A stretch of 64,000 bases of DNA. It comes from Pseudoflavonifractor sp902362925 (lineage in GTDB: Bacteria; Bacillota; Clostridia; Oscillospirales; Oscillospiraceae). Under the pieces are notes generated by a model that was not told the DNA's origin, did no database searches, and saw only the letters and a list, made by a program, of their open reading frames with translations. Position 1 is the first letter of the stretch. The number at the start of each line of letters is the position of its first letter. The stretch lies in assembly GCA_902362925.1 (NCBI GenBank), contig CABIYL010000001.1. One strand, 5' to 3'. This document shows, in pieces, positions 22,746 through 32,016 of this stretch. The position numbers and the translations under genes are program-made.

Positions 22746-23786
22746 TTACTCTGCGCCCAGATACAGCAGGCACAACGCCATGGTGTTCTTCATACCTTCA
22801 GCATGAGTGCGCTCCATGCCGTGGGAGGCGTGGACGCCGGGACCGATGAGAGCGGCGCGGACGTCGGCGCCCGAGCGCCAGGCCACGGTGGCGTCCGAGC
22901 TGTAATGGGGGTAGATGTCCACGGCGTAGTCCACGCCGCCCTGCTGGGCCAGGTTGACCAGCCGGGTGGTCATGCCGTAGTCGTAGGGGCCGCCGCTGTC
23001 CTTGGCGCAGATGGACACCTGGTACTCGGTGCAGGTCAGGTCCAGGCCCACGCAGCCCATGTCCACGATGAGCAGCTCATCCAGGTCGCGGGGGATGGTG
23101 GCGCCGCCGTGGCCCACCTCCTCATGGACGGAGAAGATGAATTTGGTGTCGTACATGGGCTTCAGGCCCTTGTCGCTGAGCACCTGCATCAGGGTGAGCA
23201 GGCAGGCGGCGGAGCCCTTGTCGTCGATGAAGCGGGACTTGAGGAAGCCGCTTTCGGTCACCACGGTCTTGGGGTCAAAGCAGACGTAGTCTCCGGGACG
23301 GATGCCCAGGGCCTCCACGTCCTCCTTGGACTTGACCACCTCGTCGATACGCACGGCCATGTTGTCCTCATCCCGGGCCCGGGTGGAGGCGTCGTCATAG
23401 ACGTGGACGGCGGGGGAGAGGGAGAGGACGGTGCCGGTGTACCGGCGGCCGTCCCGGGTGTAGATGGTGCAGTACTCGCCGTCCAGGGTGGGGAGGATGG
23501 GGCCGCCCACCCGGGTGATCTTCAGCTGGCCGTCGGCGGTGATGGACCGGACCATCAGGCCCAGAGTGTCCACATGGGCGCAGAGGGCCACCTTTTTCCC
23601 ACTTTCCCGGCCCGGAATGTGGACAATTACGTTGCCCTTGTTGGTCTCGGTGGTCTCATAGCCCAGACGGGCGGCAAAGCCGGTGAGAAAGGCGGCCGCG
23701 GCCTGGGTGAAGCCGCTGGGACTGTCGATGCCCAGCAGCTCCTGTGCATTTTTCATCAACTGACTCTGATACGCGGAAATATCCAT
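22746..23786 (-). CDS. M42-family metallo-aminopeptidase
   Basis: A 346-residue cytosolic two-metal aminopeptidase of the tetrahedral (TET) type, cutting N-terminal residues from peptides. Metal and catalytic residues are visible: His in ALCAHVDTLG (about 68), Asp in SRFIDDKGS, the Glu pair in SVHEEVGHG, Asp in IVDMGCVG and His in GVHASHGMERTH near the end. The C-terminal 20 codons are repeated in decayed form downstream (22548-22612), suggesting the end was rebuilt by an insertion. Start at 23786; it is divergent from the YbaK-type gene. Confidence 0.93.
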   Translation of the reverse strand: MDISAYQSQLMKNAQELLGIDSPSGFTQAAAAFLTGFAARLGYETTETNKGNVIVHIPGRESGKKVALCAHVDTLGLMVRSITADGQLKITRVGGPILPTLDGEYCTIYTRDGRRYTGTVLSLSPAVHVYDDASTRARDEDNMAVRIDEVVKSKEDVEALGIRPGDYVCFDPKTVVTESGFLKSRFIDDKGSAACLLTLMQVLSDKGLKPMYDTKFIFSVHEEVGHGGATIPRDLDELLIVDMGCVGLDLTCTEYQVSICAKDSGGPYDYGMTTRLVNLAQQGGVDYAVDIYPHYSSDATVAWRSGADVRAALIGPGVHASHGMERTHAEGMKNTMALCLLYLGAE

Positions 23787-23868
23787 TGAAATCAGCTCCT
23801 CTGCTGTGATATTCTTACCAGTACAGCATAGCGTTAAGACGCGGAAATTTCAAGTGAGGCGACGTTCC

Positions 23869-24345
23869 ATGGCAGAAGAAAAGACCAATGTAATGCGGGT
23901 TCTGGACCAGAAGAAGATCCGCTATACCCCCCACACCTATCCCTACTCCGGCGGCGCGGTGGACGGCCCCCATGTGGCGGAGCTCATCGGCGTGGAGCCG
24001 GAGCGGGCCTTCAAGACCCTGGTGACCCGTGGGGCCAGTAAGCAGAACTATGTGTTTGTGGTGCCGGTGATGAAGTCCCTGAACCTGAAGGCGGCGGCCA
24101 AGGCAGTGGGGGAGAAGTCCATTGAGATGATCCACCAGGCCGAGCTGCTGCCCCTGACCGGCTATGTCCACGGCGGCTGCTCCCCGGTGGGCATGAAGAA
24201 GCAGTTCAAGACCGTCATTGACGACAGCGCCCAGGACCTGGAGGCCATGGTGGTCAGCGCGGGAAAGATCGGCTTTCAGGTGGAGCTCTCTCCTGCCGAC
24301 CTGGCCGGTCTGGTCCGTGCCCGGTTCGCCCCCATCAGCGGCTGA
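23869..24345 (+). CDS. ybaK: Cys-tRNA(Pro)/Cys-tRNA(Cys) deacylase, YbaK/EbsC type
   Basis: A 158-residue trans-editing enzyme that hydrolyses mischarged Cys-tRNA-Pro. The YbaK domain covers most of it, with the catalytic-site Lys and the KSLNLKAAAKAVGEKSIEM stretch, and the GYVHGGCSPVGMKK loop typical of this subgroup. ATG 23869 is chosen because it gives the normal family N-terminus (TNVMRVLDQKKIRY); the frame runs upstream to 23806. A bidirectional terminator follows. Confidence 0.92.
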   Translation: MAEEKTNVMRVLDQKKIRYTPHTYPYSGGAVDGPHVAELIGVEPERAFKTLVTRGASKQNYVFVVPVMKSLNLKAAAKAVGEKSIEMIHQAELLPLTGYVHGGCSPVGMKKQFKTVIDDSAQDLEAMVVSAGKIGFQVELSPADLAGLVRARFAPISG

Positions 24346-24361
24346 GCGTATTTTATCCGAA

Positions 24362-24398
24362 AAAAGAGGCCTGCGGCTGTGCCGCAGGCCTCTTTTTC
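24362..24398. terminator. Bidirectional terminator between convergent genes
   Basis: Arms AAAAAGAGGCCTGCGG and CCGCAGGCCTCTTTTT around CTGTG serve both the YbaK-type gene and the CmpB-type gene. Confidence 0.9.
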
Positions 24399-24400
24399 TG

Positions 24401-25285
24401 TCATTTTTCGTTCTTCCGGGCGGTCAGCCGGGCCTTGATCTGCTCCAGTGCCTCGCTGTGGCGGACCGACTTCATGTCGGGGAAGGCCTTGAGCAGGCGC
24501 TTCTGGCCAAAGCGGTAGGTGGACAGCAGGGCCTCGTTTGCGGAGCGCAGCTCGGCCAGCGCGGCCTCCCGGCGGCGGAGGGCCTCCTCCCGGGCGGTGC
24601 GCAGCTTAGAGAGCTCCTCCTCCCGCTGGGCCCGGCGCTCTCCGGCGGACTCCTTCAGGGCCTCCCCCTTCTCGGAGACAGCCAGGGTGGTATCTGCCAG
24701 CCGCTCGCCCAGGCTGTCCGACACCTCGTGGATTTTGGCGGCCAGCTCCTCCAGCTGCCGCAGGCGCTTGTTCAGGCCCACCACCGTGGCCACGGTGGCC
24801 GCCAGGTCGGCCAGGGCCAGGACGGTAAACACCGCCAGCAGCACCACGCCCAGGGTGTGGGGGATGGCGGCCACAAAGCCAGACACCATGGGGTGGATGA
24901 CGTCCATAATCAGCAGGCAGGCCAGGCCCCACATGAGGGAGAAGAGGAGGCACACGTATCCGTTCAGGTTAAAGGGCATTTTGGAGTAGTCCCACCACTT
25001 CTGGTGAAAGGCCTTCTCCAGCACAAAGCCGGTTAGCCACTCCAGGGCGGTGGTGAGGAGCACCGAGCACAGGAAGAGAAGGAATACATTGTCCTTCACC
25101 GGCGTGAGCAGGCCCACCACCAGCACCACGCCAAAGCCGTAGATGGGGCAGAGGGGGCCGTTGAGAAAGCCCCGGTTGACAAATTTCCCCGACTTGCCCG
25201 CCGCGAAGCACACCTCGCAGCACCAGCCCAGGAAGGCGTAGAGGAAAAAGTACCACATGTATTCATAGCAGATGTCCCAGGACAT
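24401..25285 (-). CDS. CmpB-type multi-pass membrane protein with coiled-coil tail
   Basis: A 294-residue membrane protein. The N-terminal 165 residues match the putative ABC-transporter permease CmpB type: YEYMWYFFLYAFLGWCCEV, then FVNRGFLNGPLCPIYGFG and WWDYSKMPFNLNGYVCL, with four or five membrane segments. A long charged coiled coil follows (about 180-265, repeated Glu/Arg/Ala). Start at 25285 with GTAGGA upstream. The substrate and partners are unknown, and no ATPase is adjacent, so transport is not shown. Confidence 0.85.
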   Translation of the reverse strand: MSWDICYEYMWYFFLYAFLGWCCEVCFAAGKSGKFVNRGFLNGPLCPIYGFGVVLVVGLLTPVKDNVFLLFLCSVLLTTALEWLTGFVLEKAFHQKWWDYSKMPFNLNGYVCLLFSLMWGLACLLIMDVIHPMVSGFVAAIPHTLGVVLLAVFTVLALADLAATVATVVGLNKRLRQLEELAAKIHEVSDSLGERLADTTLAVSEKGEALKESAGERRAQREEELSKLRTAREEALRRREAALAELRSANEALLSTYRFGQKRLLKAFPDMKSVRHSEALEQIKARLTARKNEK

Positions 25286-25434
25286 ATTGTTCCTACTTTC
25301 CCCGGGGCACCGCCCGGCAAAAATTTTTTCGCCCGATTTTCCTTTTTCGGGAACCTTTGGTTTTTTCCTTCGTCTATATGGCTGTGAAACGGGACGGCAT
25401 GTCCCTGATAACAACGCAAAGGAGCATTACGAGA

Positions 25435-26268
25435 ATGAAAAAAGCTGCCGCTCTGGGCCTGTCCCTGGCCCTCACCGCATCCATGACCCTGCCCGCTCTG
25501 GCCGTGGAGGCCGTGCCCATCTCCGCCAAGGTGGGTTATGACACCGCCATCACCCTCAACGGCAAGGAGCTGGACACCAGCGCCATCCCCGCCGTGGACG
25601 GCGAGGGTCTGATCCCCCTGCGCCTGGTGGCCGAGAACGACTACGGCTCCGCCAACTGGTTCCCCGATGACAACACCGGCTGGTTCTACCTGGACGGCGG
25701 CAACGTCACCGTCAACTTCGCCGACAACACCATCACCGTGGGCGACGAGCTGGTGAAGGAAAAGGCTGAGGTTGTGGACGGCGTGACCTTCGTGTCCGCC
25801 AGCGTGCTGGAGCTCTTTGAGGGCTACGACGTGACCGAGGCCGAGGACGGCTCCATCACCATCACCACCCCCAACAACGATCCCATCATCCAGGCCGGCT
25901 ACACCATCCGTGACGCCGCCGGCGTGTACGGCATGAAGACCAGCCTGGACGTGCTGGTGGAGAACTACGGTGTGCCCGAGGGCGCTCTGGAGGAGGGCGT
26001 GGCCTTCTTCCCCATGATCACCTCTCCCGACACCATCATCCTGGGCAAGCTGGCCGAGGGCGCCGATGTGGACGCCGTGAAGGAGGCCTTTGAGGCCTAC
26101 CGCAAGAGCCAGGAGGACATCTTCTCCTGGTACCTGAGCCAGAACCTGCCCAAGGTGCAGAACGCCCGCACTGTTGTGGACGGCGACTACATCCTCTTCG
26201 TCATCGCTGAGGACCCCGACGCCGCTGAGGAGGCCTTCCACACCTTCGTGGCCGCCCAGAACGCTTAA
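25435..26268 (+). CDS. Secreted protein with copper-amine-oxidase-N domain and DUF4358
   Basis: A 277-residue exported protein. A signal peptide (MKKAAALGLSLALTASMTLPALA) is followed by a copper-amine-oxidase N-terminal domain (about 40-145; IPLRLVAENDYGSANW), used in Firmicutes as a surface stalk or substrate-binding module, not as an enzyme. The C-terminal part (about 155-275) has the DUF4358 pattern, with KLAEGADVDAVKEAFEAYRKSQ. The ATG 25435 follows AAAGGAG. A strong terminator follows. Function unknown; it probably sits in or on the cell envelope. Confidence 0.85.
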   Translation: MKKAAALGLSLALTASMTLPALAVEAVPISAKVGYDTAITLNGKELDTSAIPAVDGEGLIPLRLVAENDYGSANWFPDDNTGWFYLDGGNVTVNFADNTITVGDELVKEKAEVVDGVTFVSASVLELFEGYDVTEAEDGSITITTPNNDPIIQAGYTIRDAAGVYGMKTSLDVLVENYGVPEGALEEGVAFFPMITSPDTIILGKLAEGADVDAVKEAFEAYRKSQEDIFSWYLSQNLPKVQNARTVVDGDYILFVIAEDPDAAEEAFHTFVAAQNA

Positions 26269-26288
26269 TTCTCTTCTCTCCTGACTCT

Positions 26289-26328
26289 GCCCCCGCCGGT
26301 TATCTCTGCCGGCGGGGGCGCTTTTTTT
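26289..26328 (+). terminator. Terminator after the DUF4358 protein gene
   Basis: GCCCCCGCCGG / CCGGCGGGGGC stem and TTTTTTT tail, between convergent genes. Confidence 0.9.
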
Positions 26329-26335
26329 GCTGTTT

Positions 26336-28213
26336 TTACTTCTCGTTGAGCAGCGCCATGAACTCCTCGCCGGTGATGGTCTCCTTCTCCAGCAGGTAGG
26401 CGGCCAGCTTGTGGAGCTGGTCCTCGTGCTCCCTGAGCAGACGGCGGGCCTTGTCGTGGGCGTTCTTCACCGTCTCCACCACCAGGGTGTCCACCCGGGA
26501 GGCGGTGTCCGCCGCGCAGGCCAGGGAGGTGTCGCCTCCCAGGTACTGGTTCTGCACCGTCTCCAGGGCCACCATGTCAAACTCGTCGGTCATGCCGTAC
26601 CGGGTCACCATGGCCCGGGACAGCTTGGTGGCCTGCTCGATATCGTTGGACGCGCCGGTGGTCATGTTGTCCGGCCCGAAAACCAGCTCCTCGGCGGCAC
26701 GGCCGCCGGTAAGGGTGGCAATCTTGTTGGTCAGCTCGGTGCGGCTCATGAGGGCCTTCTCCCCCTGCTCCACCTGCATGGTGTAGCCCAGCGCGCCGGA
26801 GGTGCGGGGGATGATGGTGATCTTGGTCACCGGGGCCGAGTGGGTCTGGAGTGCGGCCACCAGGGCGTGGCCAATCTCGTGGTAGGCCACAATCTTCTTC
26901 TCCTCCGGGGAGATGACCGCGTTCTTCCGCTGAGCGCCCGCGATGACGGTCTCCACGCTCTCCTCCAGGTCGGCCTGGGTCACGGTCCTGCGGCCCATGC
27001 GCACCGCCCGAAGGGCGCCCTCGTTGACGATGTTGGCCAGCTCAGCGCCCGAAGCGCCTGCGGTGGCCCGGGCGATGGCGTCCCAGTCCACGTCGGCGTC
27101 CAGGTGGACGTCCCTGCCGTGGACCTTCAGGATGGCGATACGGCCCTGGAGGTCGGGCAGCTCCACTCTCACCCGCCGGTCAAACCGGCCCGGCCGCAGC
27201 AGAGCCGGGTCCAGCGACTCCGGCCGGTTGGTGGCCGCCAGCAGCACCACGCCCTTCCGGCCGTCAAAGCCGTCCATCTCGGCCAGCAGCTGGTTCAGGG
27301 TCTGCTCCCGCTCGTCGTTGCCGCCCACACCGGCGCCGTCACGCTTCTTGCCGATGGCGTCAATCTCGTCGATGAACACAATACAGGGGGCCTTCTCGTT
27401 GGCCTGCTTGAACAGGTCACGCACCTTGGCCGCGCCCATGCCCACGAACATCTCCACAAACTCCGAGCCGGAGATGGAGAAGAAGGGCACCTTGGCCTCA
27501 CCGGCCACAGCCTTGGCCAACAGGGTCTTGCCGGTACCCGGAGGGCCCACCAGCAGCACGCCCTTGGGCAGCTTGGCACCGATGGCGGCGTACTTCTCCG
27601 GCTCATGGAGGAAGTCCACCACCTCCATCAGAGACTCCTTGGCCTCGTCCTGACCGGCCACATCGGCAAAGGTGACGCCGGTGGCCTTCTCCTCCACGTA
27701 GATTTTGGCGCCCGACTTGCCGAAGGTCATGGCGTTGCCCATGCCGCCGGGCATGCCGCCGCCCATCCGCTTGACCATCCACTTGGAGAGCAGCTCGCCG
27801 ATGGCGATAAAGAACAGAATGGGCAGCACCCAGGTGACCACAAAGCTGAGCAGGGGAGAGGCCTGGGTGGGAATGGAGGCTGCGAACTGGATATCCGGGT
27901 CGCTGCGCAGCTGCTCAAGCAGCCGCTGGCCATCGTCAGGCCAGACGCCGGTCCGGTAATAGCCCTCACGGCCGTCGTCGCCCTGGGCGATAAAGACAAT
28001 CTGTTCCTCTTCCTTCTCCCAGGCCACCTGGCTGACCTGTCCCTCGTCCACCATGGTGAGGAACTGGTCATAGCTGACCTCCACCACCTGCTTCTCCATC
28101 ACGGAGGGGAACAGCAGAGCGTTGAGCAGCATCACCACCACCATGGCAATGAGATAGTAGAATATCAGGGGTTTTTTCGGGGGTGTGGGCTTGGTGTCCT
28201 TCACTTCCTGCAT
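26336..28213 (-). CDS. ftsH: Second ATP-dependent zinc metalloprotease FtsH
   Basis: A 625-residue FtsH paralog. The start at 28213 follows AAGGAGG; the frame runs on upstream to 28510 but only in junk. One N-terminal membrane segment (about 16-35) and one near 133-150 flank the outside domain. Walker A GPPGTGKT, Walker B VFIDEID, the arginine fingers after LLRPGRFDRRV and the protease HEIGH (in VAYHEIGHALV) are intact; the usual Ala in the zinc motif is Ile here. It differs much from the FtsH at 2210, notably at the N-terminus, and stands alone between convergent and divergent neighbours. Confidence 0.96.
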   Translation of the reverse strand: MQEVKDTKPTPPKKPLIFYYLIAMVVVMLLNALLFPSVMEKQVVEVSYDQFLTMVDEGQVSQVAWEKEEEQIVFIAQGDDGREGYYRTGVWPDDGQRLLEQLRSDPDIQFAASIPTQASPLLSFVVTWVLPILFFIAIGELLSKWMVKRMGGGMPGGMGNAMTFGKSGAKIYVEEKATGVTFADVAGQDEAKESLMEVVDFLHEPEKYAAIGAKLPKGVLLVGPPGTGKTLLAKAVAGEAKVPFFSISGSEFVEMFVGMGAAKVRDLFKQANEKAPCIVFIDEIDAIGKKRDGAGVGGNDEREQTLNQLLAEMDGFDGRKGVVLLAATNRPESLDPALLRPGRFDRRVRVELPDLQGRIAILKVHGRDVHLDADVDWDAIARATAGASGAELANIVNEGALRAVRMGRRTVTQADLEESVETVIAGAQRKNAVISPEEKKIVAYHEIGHALVAALQTHSAPVTKITIIPRTSGALGYTMQVEQGEKALMSRTELTNKIATLTGGRAAEELVFGPDNMTTGASNDIEQATKLSRAMVTRYGMTDEFDMVALETVQNQYLGGDTSLACAADTASRVDTLVVETVKNAHDKARRLLREHEDQLHKLAAYLLEKETITGEEFMALLNEK

Positions 28214-28512
28214 CGCAATGCCTCCTTCTGGGGTTCCGCTTTGTTTTTTGCACGAAATAAAATATTCCTTCTTCTCCCGTAATTCAATAAAAAAGTGTGA
28301 ACAATTCCCCTTTTCAGCGTTACAATATTTCTGTTTTGGGCAAACAGTGTCCCTTTTTGGACATTCGGCCACAATATCCGGCGCTCCGTCCCAAGTTCCA
28401 CCTTTCCCGCCTGCTTCGCACCACATGTTGTGCAAAATGCGGCTGTCATTTTCTTTTTCCGGGGCGTATAATAAAATTCGTACCAAATCGGGCTTGGAAA
28501 GGGCTGGCAAAC

Positions 28513-29253
28513 GTGAAATCGCGCAACAAACAAGAGAATGAGCAGTATTTTCTGACCTGTGAACGGGACTGGGTCTACTTCACCCTGATCGCCGTGGCGG
28601 GCTTCTGGGGAGCGTACACCTACCTGCTGCGGGGCAGCGTGTTCTGCAACGCCCAGACCGGCAACGTGGTGCTCATGGGCATGGCCCTGGGCTCCGGACA
28701 GTGGCGCACAGGTCTGTACTACCTGGTGCCCATCTCGGCCTATGTGCTGGGCGCCTTTGTGTCCGAACTGGCCCCCAACCCCATCAAGCACCGTTTTTCC
28801 ATCCGGTGGGACACCATTCTCATGCTCATTGAGATGGCCGCGGTGCTGGCGCTGGGCTTTGTGCCCGAGTCCGCTCCCGCCCAGATCTCCCAGGTGGTGA
28901 TCAACTTCATCGCCTCCATGCAGTACAACACCTTCCGGCAGGCCCAGGGCATCCCCGTGGCCACCACCTTCACCACCAACCACATCCGCCAGATTGGCGT
29001 GGGTCTGGCCAAGGAGCTGCGCCACCGCCATTCCGGCGACAAGTCCCACCGGAGAAAGCTGGCCACCCACGCCGGGATGCTGTTTTTCTTCGCAACGGGC
29101 GTGATTGTGGGCACCGTCTTCTGCCACCTGCTGGTGGGGAAGGCCATCTGGCTGACCATTATTCCCCTGGGCGTCATCTTCGCCAGCCTGCTCCACGCCG
29201 ACCTGACCACCGAAAAGAGCCTGGTGGAGGAGCGCAAACCCTCCGGCCATTGA
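28513..29253 (+). CDS. YoaK/DUF1275-type membrane protein
   Basis: A 246-residue protein with six predicted membrane helices (for example VYFTLIAVAGFWGAYTYLL, LYYLVPISAYVLGAF and AGMLFFFATGVIVGTVF). The NAQTGNVVLMG motif near the first helices and the FRQAQGIPVATTFTTNHIRQIG signature mark the DUF1275 (YoaK) family, of unknown transport activity. GTG 28513 is chosen because it is the first codon after a GAAAGGG site; the frame runs upstream without a sensible N-terminus. It is divergent from the second FtsH. Confidence 0.88.
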   Translation: MKSRNKQENEQYFLTCERDWVYFTLIAVAGFWGAYTYLLRGSVFCNAQTGNVVLMGMALGSGQWRTGLYYLVPISAYVLGAFVSELAPNPIKHRFSIRWDTILMLIEMAAVLALGFVPESAPAQISQVVINFIASMQYNTFRQAQGIPVATTFTTNHIRQIGVGLAKELRHRHSGDKSHRRKLATHAGMLFFFATGVIVGTVFCHLLVGKAIWLTIIPLGVIFASLLHADLTTEKSLVEERKPSGH

Positions 29254-29301
29254 TGGAACACGGATATTGCGGGCGTTGCCGCCCGGGAAGGGAGATGCAG
29301 C

Positions 29302-29871
29302 ATGAAGTTTCTGGTTTTGCTGGCAGGCTGCGGCCTGGGCGACGGCTCCTGTATCGAGGAGGCCGTGCTGACCTACACCGCCCTGGACAAGTACGGCTGT
29401 GACTACACCCCCGCAGCGGCGGATATGCTGGTCCCCTCCATGGACCACATCACCGAGCAGCCGGGTGAGAAACGCTCCGTCCTCATCGAGTCGGCCCGCA
29501 TGGGAAGAGGCCGGATTCGTAATCTCCATGACATCAGCCTGGACGACTACGACGCCCTGCTGATTCCCGGCGGCATCGGCCTGGTGGTCAACTACCGGGA
29601 GTCCGGCCTGGTGGCGGACTGGGTGAACCACTTCGTCCGGCAACAGAAGCCCATCGGCGCCATGTGCGCCGGCATCGACTTTCTCCGGGGCATCCTGGCC
29701 TCCGGGCTTTTGCAGGAGGAGGTCAAGGATTTGGACGCCGTCTCCTTCTGCCGCGACACCAGCGGCGCCATCTTCTACACCCCCGCCTTCCGCAAAACCG
29801 GCAGCTGCCATGACGTGATGCTGGGCGTCGACGCCATGGTGCGCGCCATGCTGGAATACCCCGGCCATTGA
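29302..29871 (+). CDS. ElbB-like DJ-1/PfpI-superfamily protein
   Basis: A 189-residue single-domain protein. The N-terminus (KFLVLLAGCGLGDGSCIEEAVL) and the ALLIPGGIGLVVNYRESG stretch match the ElbB (isoprenoid biosynthesis glyoxalase-like) branch. The nucleophile-elbow Cys lies in IGAMCAGIDF (about residue 115); the family usually has xCxAP here. The physiological substrate is uncertain; glyoxalase III-type activity on methylglyoxal has been reported for relatives. It is 48 bp after the YoaK-type gene on the same strand and may be co-transcribed. Confidence 0.85.
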   Translation: MKFLVLLAGCGLGDGSCIEEAVLTYTALDKYGCDYTPAAADMLVPSMDHITEQPGEKRSVLIESARMGRGRIRNLHDISLDDYDALLIPGGIGLVVNYRESGLVADWVNHFVRQQKPIGAMCAGIDFLRGILASGLLQEEVKDLDAVSFCRDTSGAIFYTPAFRKTGSCHDVMLGVDAMVRAMLEYPGH

Positions 29872-29891
29872 GCCGGGCAGCCAATCCCAGC

Positions 29892-31064
29892 TTAATTGTA
29901 TTTTGTGGTGTAACCAAGTCCGGCAAAATAAGCATCGACCAGCGCTTGGATCTCTCTGACTGTATCCTTTGCAATTTTATTTCGCTTGGGATAATCCCAA
30001 AAACCAATTGCATCGAAGTCAATTTCTATGGTCTTCAGTTCGTCATTTTGCTCCACCGGGATCACAACGCCACGGTCGTTCCATTTCACACAGAGGAGTC
30101 CATCTTCCAATACGATGTCCCTGTGCCGCATTTCCTGAAAGCGTTTTTTCCCCTTCTCCCGCCACCCCAGCATCTCTTTTTTTACGAATCGCCATGCTTC
30201 CCACAGGCTCTGTTCAGGCGTAAGCCCTTCCATTATGACCGGGTCCAGCATGTCCGGCGAGTCGGCAAAGGGGAGCTTGTTGTCAAACAAGTATTTGCGG
30301 ATGAGCTTGATGCCCCGGTTCTTTGCGGGATATTGTGTACCAAAATACGGAATTTGCAGGCTGTCAAATGTGCAGTTCCCTTTTTCCAAATCCACCACGC
30401 ATGGCAGCACCGCTGTATCAAGCCCGGCTTCTCCGTTTTTACGAACCATGTCAAACAAACAGTCCCTGAGTTCGTCCTCCACCTGTTTGGCATAGATTAC
30501 GATTACCGTAACGCGGTTGAGCGGCGCTCGCTTCTGGGCCTTATCCAGAAAGAGATGCTTCTTTTTGCCTTTGAGTACGTTTGAATTTGCCTTGGCAGAA
30601 TGAAAAATCAGACGGTATTGGTTTTTATCCAAAAAATCCACATGGTATGCTGCTATGACCTTTTCAATCCCACTTGACCAAATCGTCAATGGCGCTTTGC
30701 TCTGATACCGAAGCATCACAGGCCGGGGAGAACTTGTTAAAGGTTCGTATTCCGTGCCAAAGTGTGATATTTTTCTCTCGACCTTTTGTACTGAAAAGGA
30801 TTGGGGCAGCACAAACCGTTTTCTTGCCGTGTTATGACAGGATAATGTTGCCAACAAACCTTCCATCACTGTAAGAACAGGAAAGCTTTTGATCAGGTAT
30901 ATGAGGAAGACAAGCAGCCCACCCATCATAATAAAGACTCTTGCTGCCTCGGAAAGAAAGGTCAAACTTACCGCAATAACAATAGGCGCGATGAATCCGC
31001 CAACAAGGAGTACGCAAAGGACTATCGTACACAGCAGGGAATTCTTGAGCTTCGGGTAATTCAA
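29892..31064 (-). CDS. Unknown membrane protein with soluble C-terminal domain
   Basis: A protein of about 390 residues. TTG 31064 is favoured because AGGAGGT lies 8 bp before it; the only ATG nearby (31088) has its ribosome site 1 bp away. Two or three hydrophobic segments near the N-terminus (NSLLCTIVLCVLLVGGFIAP; FIMMGGLLVFLIYLI) anchor a long cytoplasmic or exported domain with no catalytic motif I recognise. A few pairs of charged residues (DKAQKRAPLNRV, EQNDELKTIEIDFD) are evident. The region is clearly lower in G+C than its neighbours, a sign of transfer. No function is offered. Confidence 0.7.
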   Translation of the reverse strand: MNYPKLKNSLLCTIVLCVLLVGGFIAPIVIAVSLTFLSEAARVFIMMGGLLVFLIYLIKSFPVLTVMEGLLATLSCHNTARKRFVLPQSFSVQKVERKISHFGTEYEPLTSSPRPVMLRYQSKAPLTIWSSGIEKVIAAYHVDFLDKNQYRLIFHSAKANSNVLKGKKKHLFLDKAQKRAPLNRVTVIVIYAKQVEDELRDCLFDMVRKNGEAGLDTAVLPCVVDLEKGNCTFDSLQIPYFGTQYPAKNRGIKLIRKYLFDNKLPFADSPDMLDPVIMEGLTPEQSLWEAWRFVKKEMLGWREKGKKRFQEMRHRDIVLEDGLLCVKWNDRGVVIPVEQNDELKTIEIDFDAIGFWDYPKRNKIAKDTVREIQALVDAYFAGLGYTTKYN

Positions 31065-31299
31065 ACAAGCCACCTCCTGTTTATCCATCTTCCATATGCG
31101 GACTAAAATGGTGAACTTCACTTTCAGGCACAACACTTTAAAAAACAAAAAAGCTCATGCAACACCCTGGCAGACCTGGCAGAATAAAATTGCCGCGCAG
31201 CGATACGACCGGGGAATTGTATGAACCACTATTATCTTAGCATAGAAGCGTGTCATTGTATACGGGAATATTGCGCAGATAACGGCTCAGATAATGCGC

Positions 31300-31367
31300 A
31301 AAGTGCAAAGAAACCTGTAATATCAAGTGCTTGAAAAGAAATAGCAGACTTATGAGGTGTATATAGC
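31300..31367 (+). repeat. Leader repeat, copy 1 (before the methyltransferase)
   Basis: Begins AAAGTGCAAAGAAACCTGTAA and continues to the ribosome site GAGGTG. It matches 32017-32083 at 25 of the first 28 positions and more loosely after. Confidence 0.7.
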
Positions 31368-31985
31368 GTGTTAAATAGTAAAGGATTTGATTTATGGGCA
31401 GGTGAATACGATAAGAGCGTCAGCCTGTCCGATGAGTGTGACACATACCCTTTTGCCGGATATAAAGCCATTTTGAACGAAATCTATAACCGAGTCCTTT
31501 CTGGCCGCAGAGGGAACGTACTTGATATTGGATTCGGTACAGGGACGCTTACTTCCAAGCTCTACGAACAGGGATGTTGTATTTTCGGGCAGGATTTTTC
31601 CAGTAAAATGATAGAACTGGCGCAAAACAAAATGCCGAAGGCCAGGCTGTATCAGGGGGACTTTTCCTGTGGACTGGCAGATGATTTGAGGCAGTTTAAG
31701 TACGATGCCATTATTGCTACATACTCCCTGCACCATCTGACTGACGCTCAGAAAATCCGTTTCCTTGGCGAGCTGCTGCCTTTGTTGAACGAGGATGGAT
31801 GTATTTACATTGGTGATGTAGCCTTTACAACCCGTGATGAGCTGGAAACGTGTAAGCTGCAGGCCGGAGATGAATGGGACGAGACCGAAATCTATTTCGT
31901 GTTCGACGAATTGAAAGTCGCTTTCCCCAAATTGGTGTTTGAACCGATGTCTTACTGCGCGGGGTTATTCACCCTGAGAAAATAG
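31368..31985 (+). CDS. Class I SAM-dependent methyltransferase
   Basis: A 205-residue methyltransferase of the Rossmann type. Motif I VLDIGFGTGTL (about 51-61) binds S-adenosylmethionine, the acidic motif II CIFGQDFS follows, and YDAIIATYSLHHLTD is the post-II strand common in small-molecule or protein methylases. GTG start with GAGGTG 8 bp upstream. The acceptor is unknown. Codon use is AT-richer than nearby genes, like the unknown membrane protein before it. It lies between two similar 65-bp leader sequences. Confidence 0.85.
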   Translation: MLNSKGFDLWAGEYDKSVSLSDECDTYPFAGYKAILNEIYNRVLSGRRGNVLDIGFGTGTLTSKLYEQGCCIFGQDFSSKMIELAQNKMPKARLYQGDFSCGLADDLRQFKYDAIIATYSLHHLTDAQKIRFLGELLPLLNEDGCIYIGDVAFTTRDELETCKLQAGDEWDETEIYFVFDELKVAFPKLVFEPMSYCAGLFTLRK

Positions 31986-32016
31986 CTTTACACAGGCGGA
32001 AGCCCAGGCTACACGA

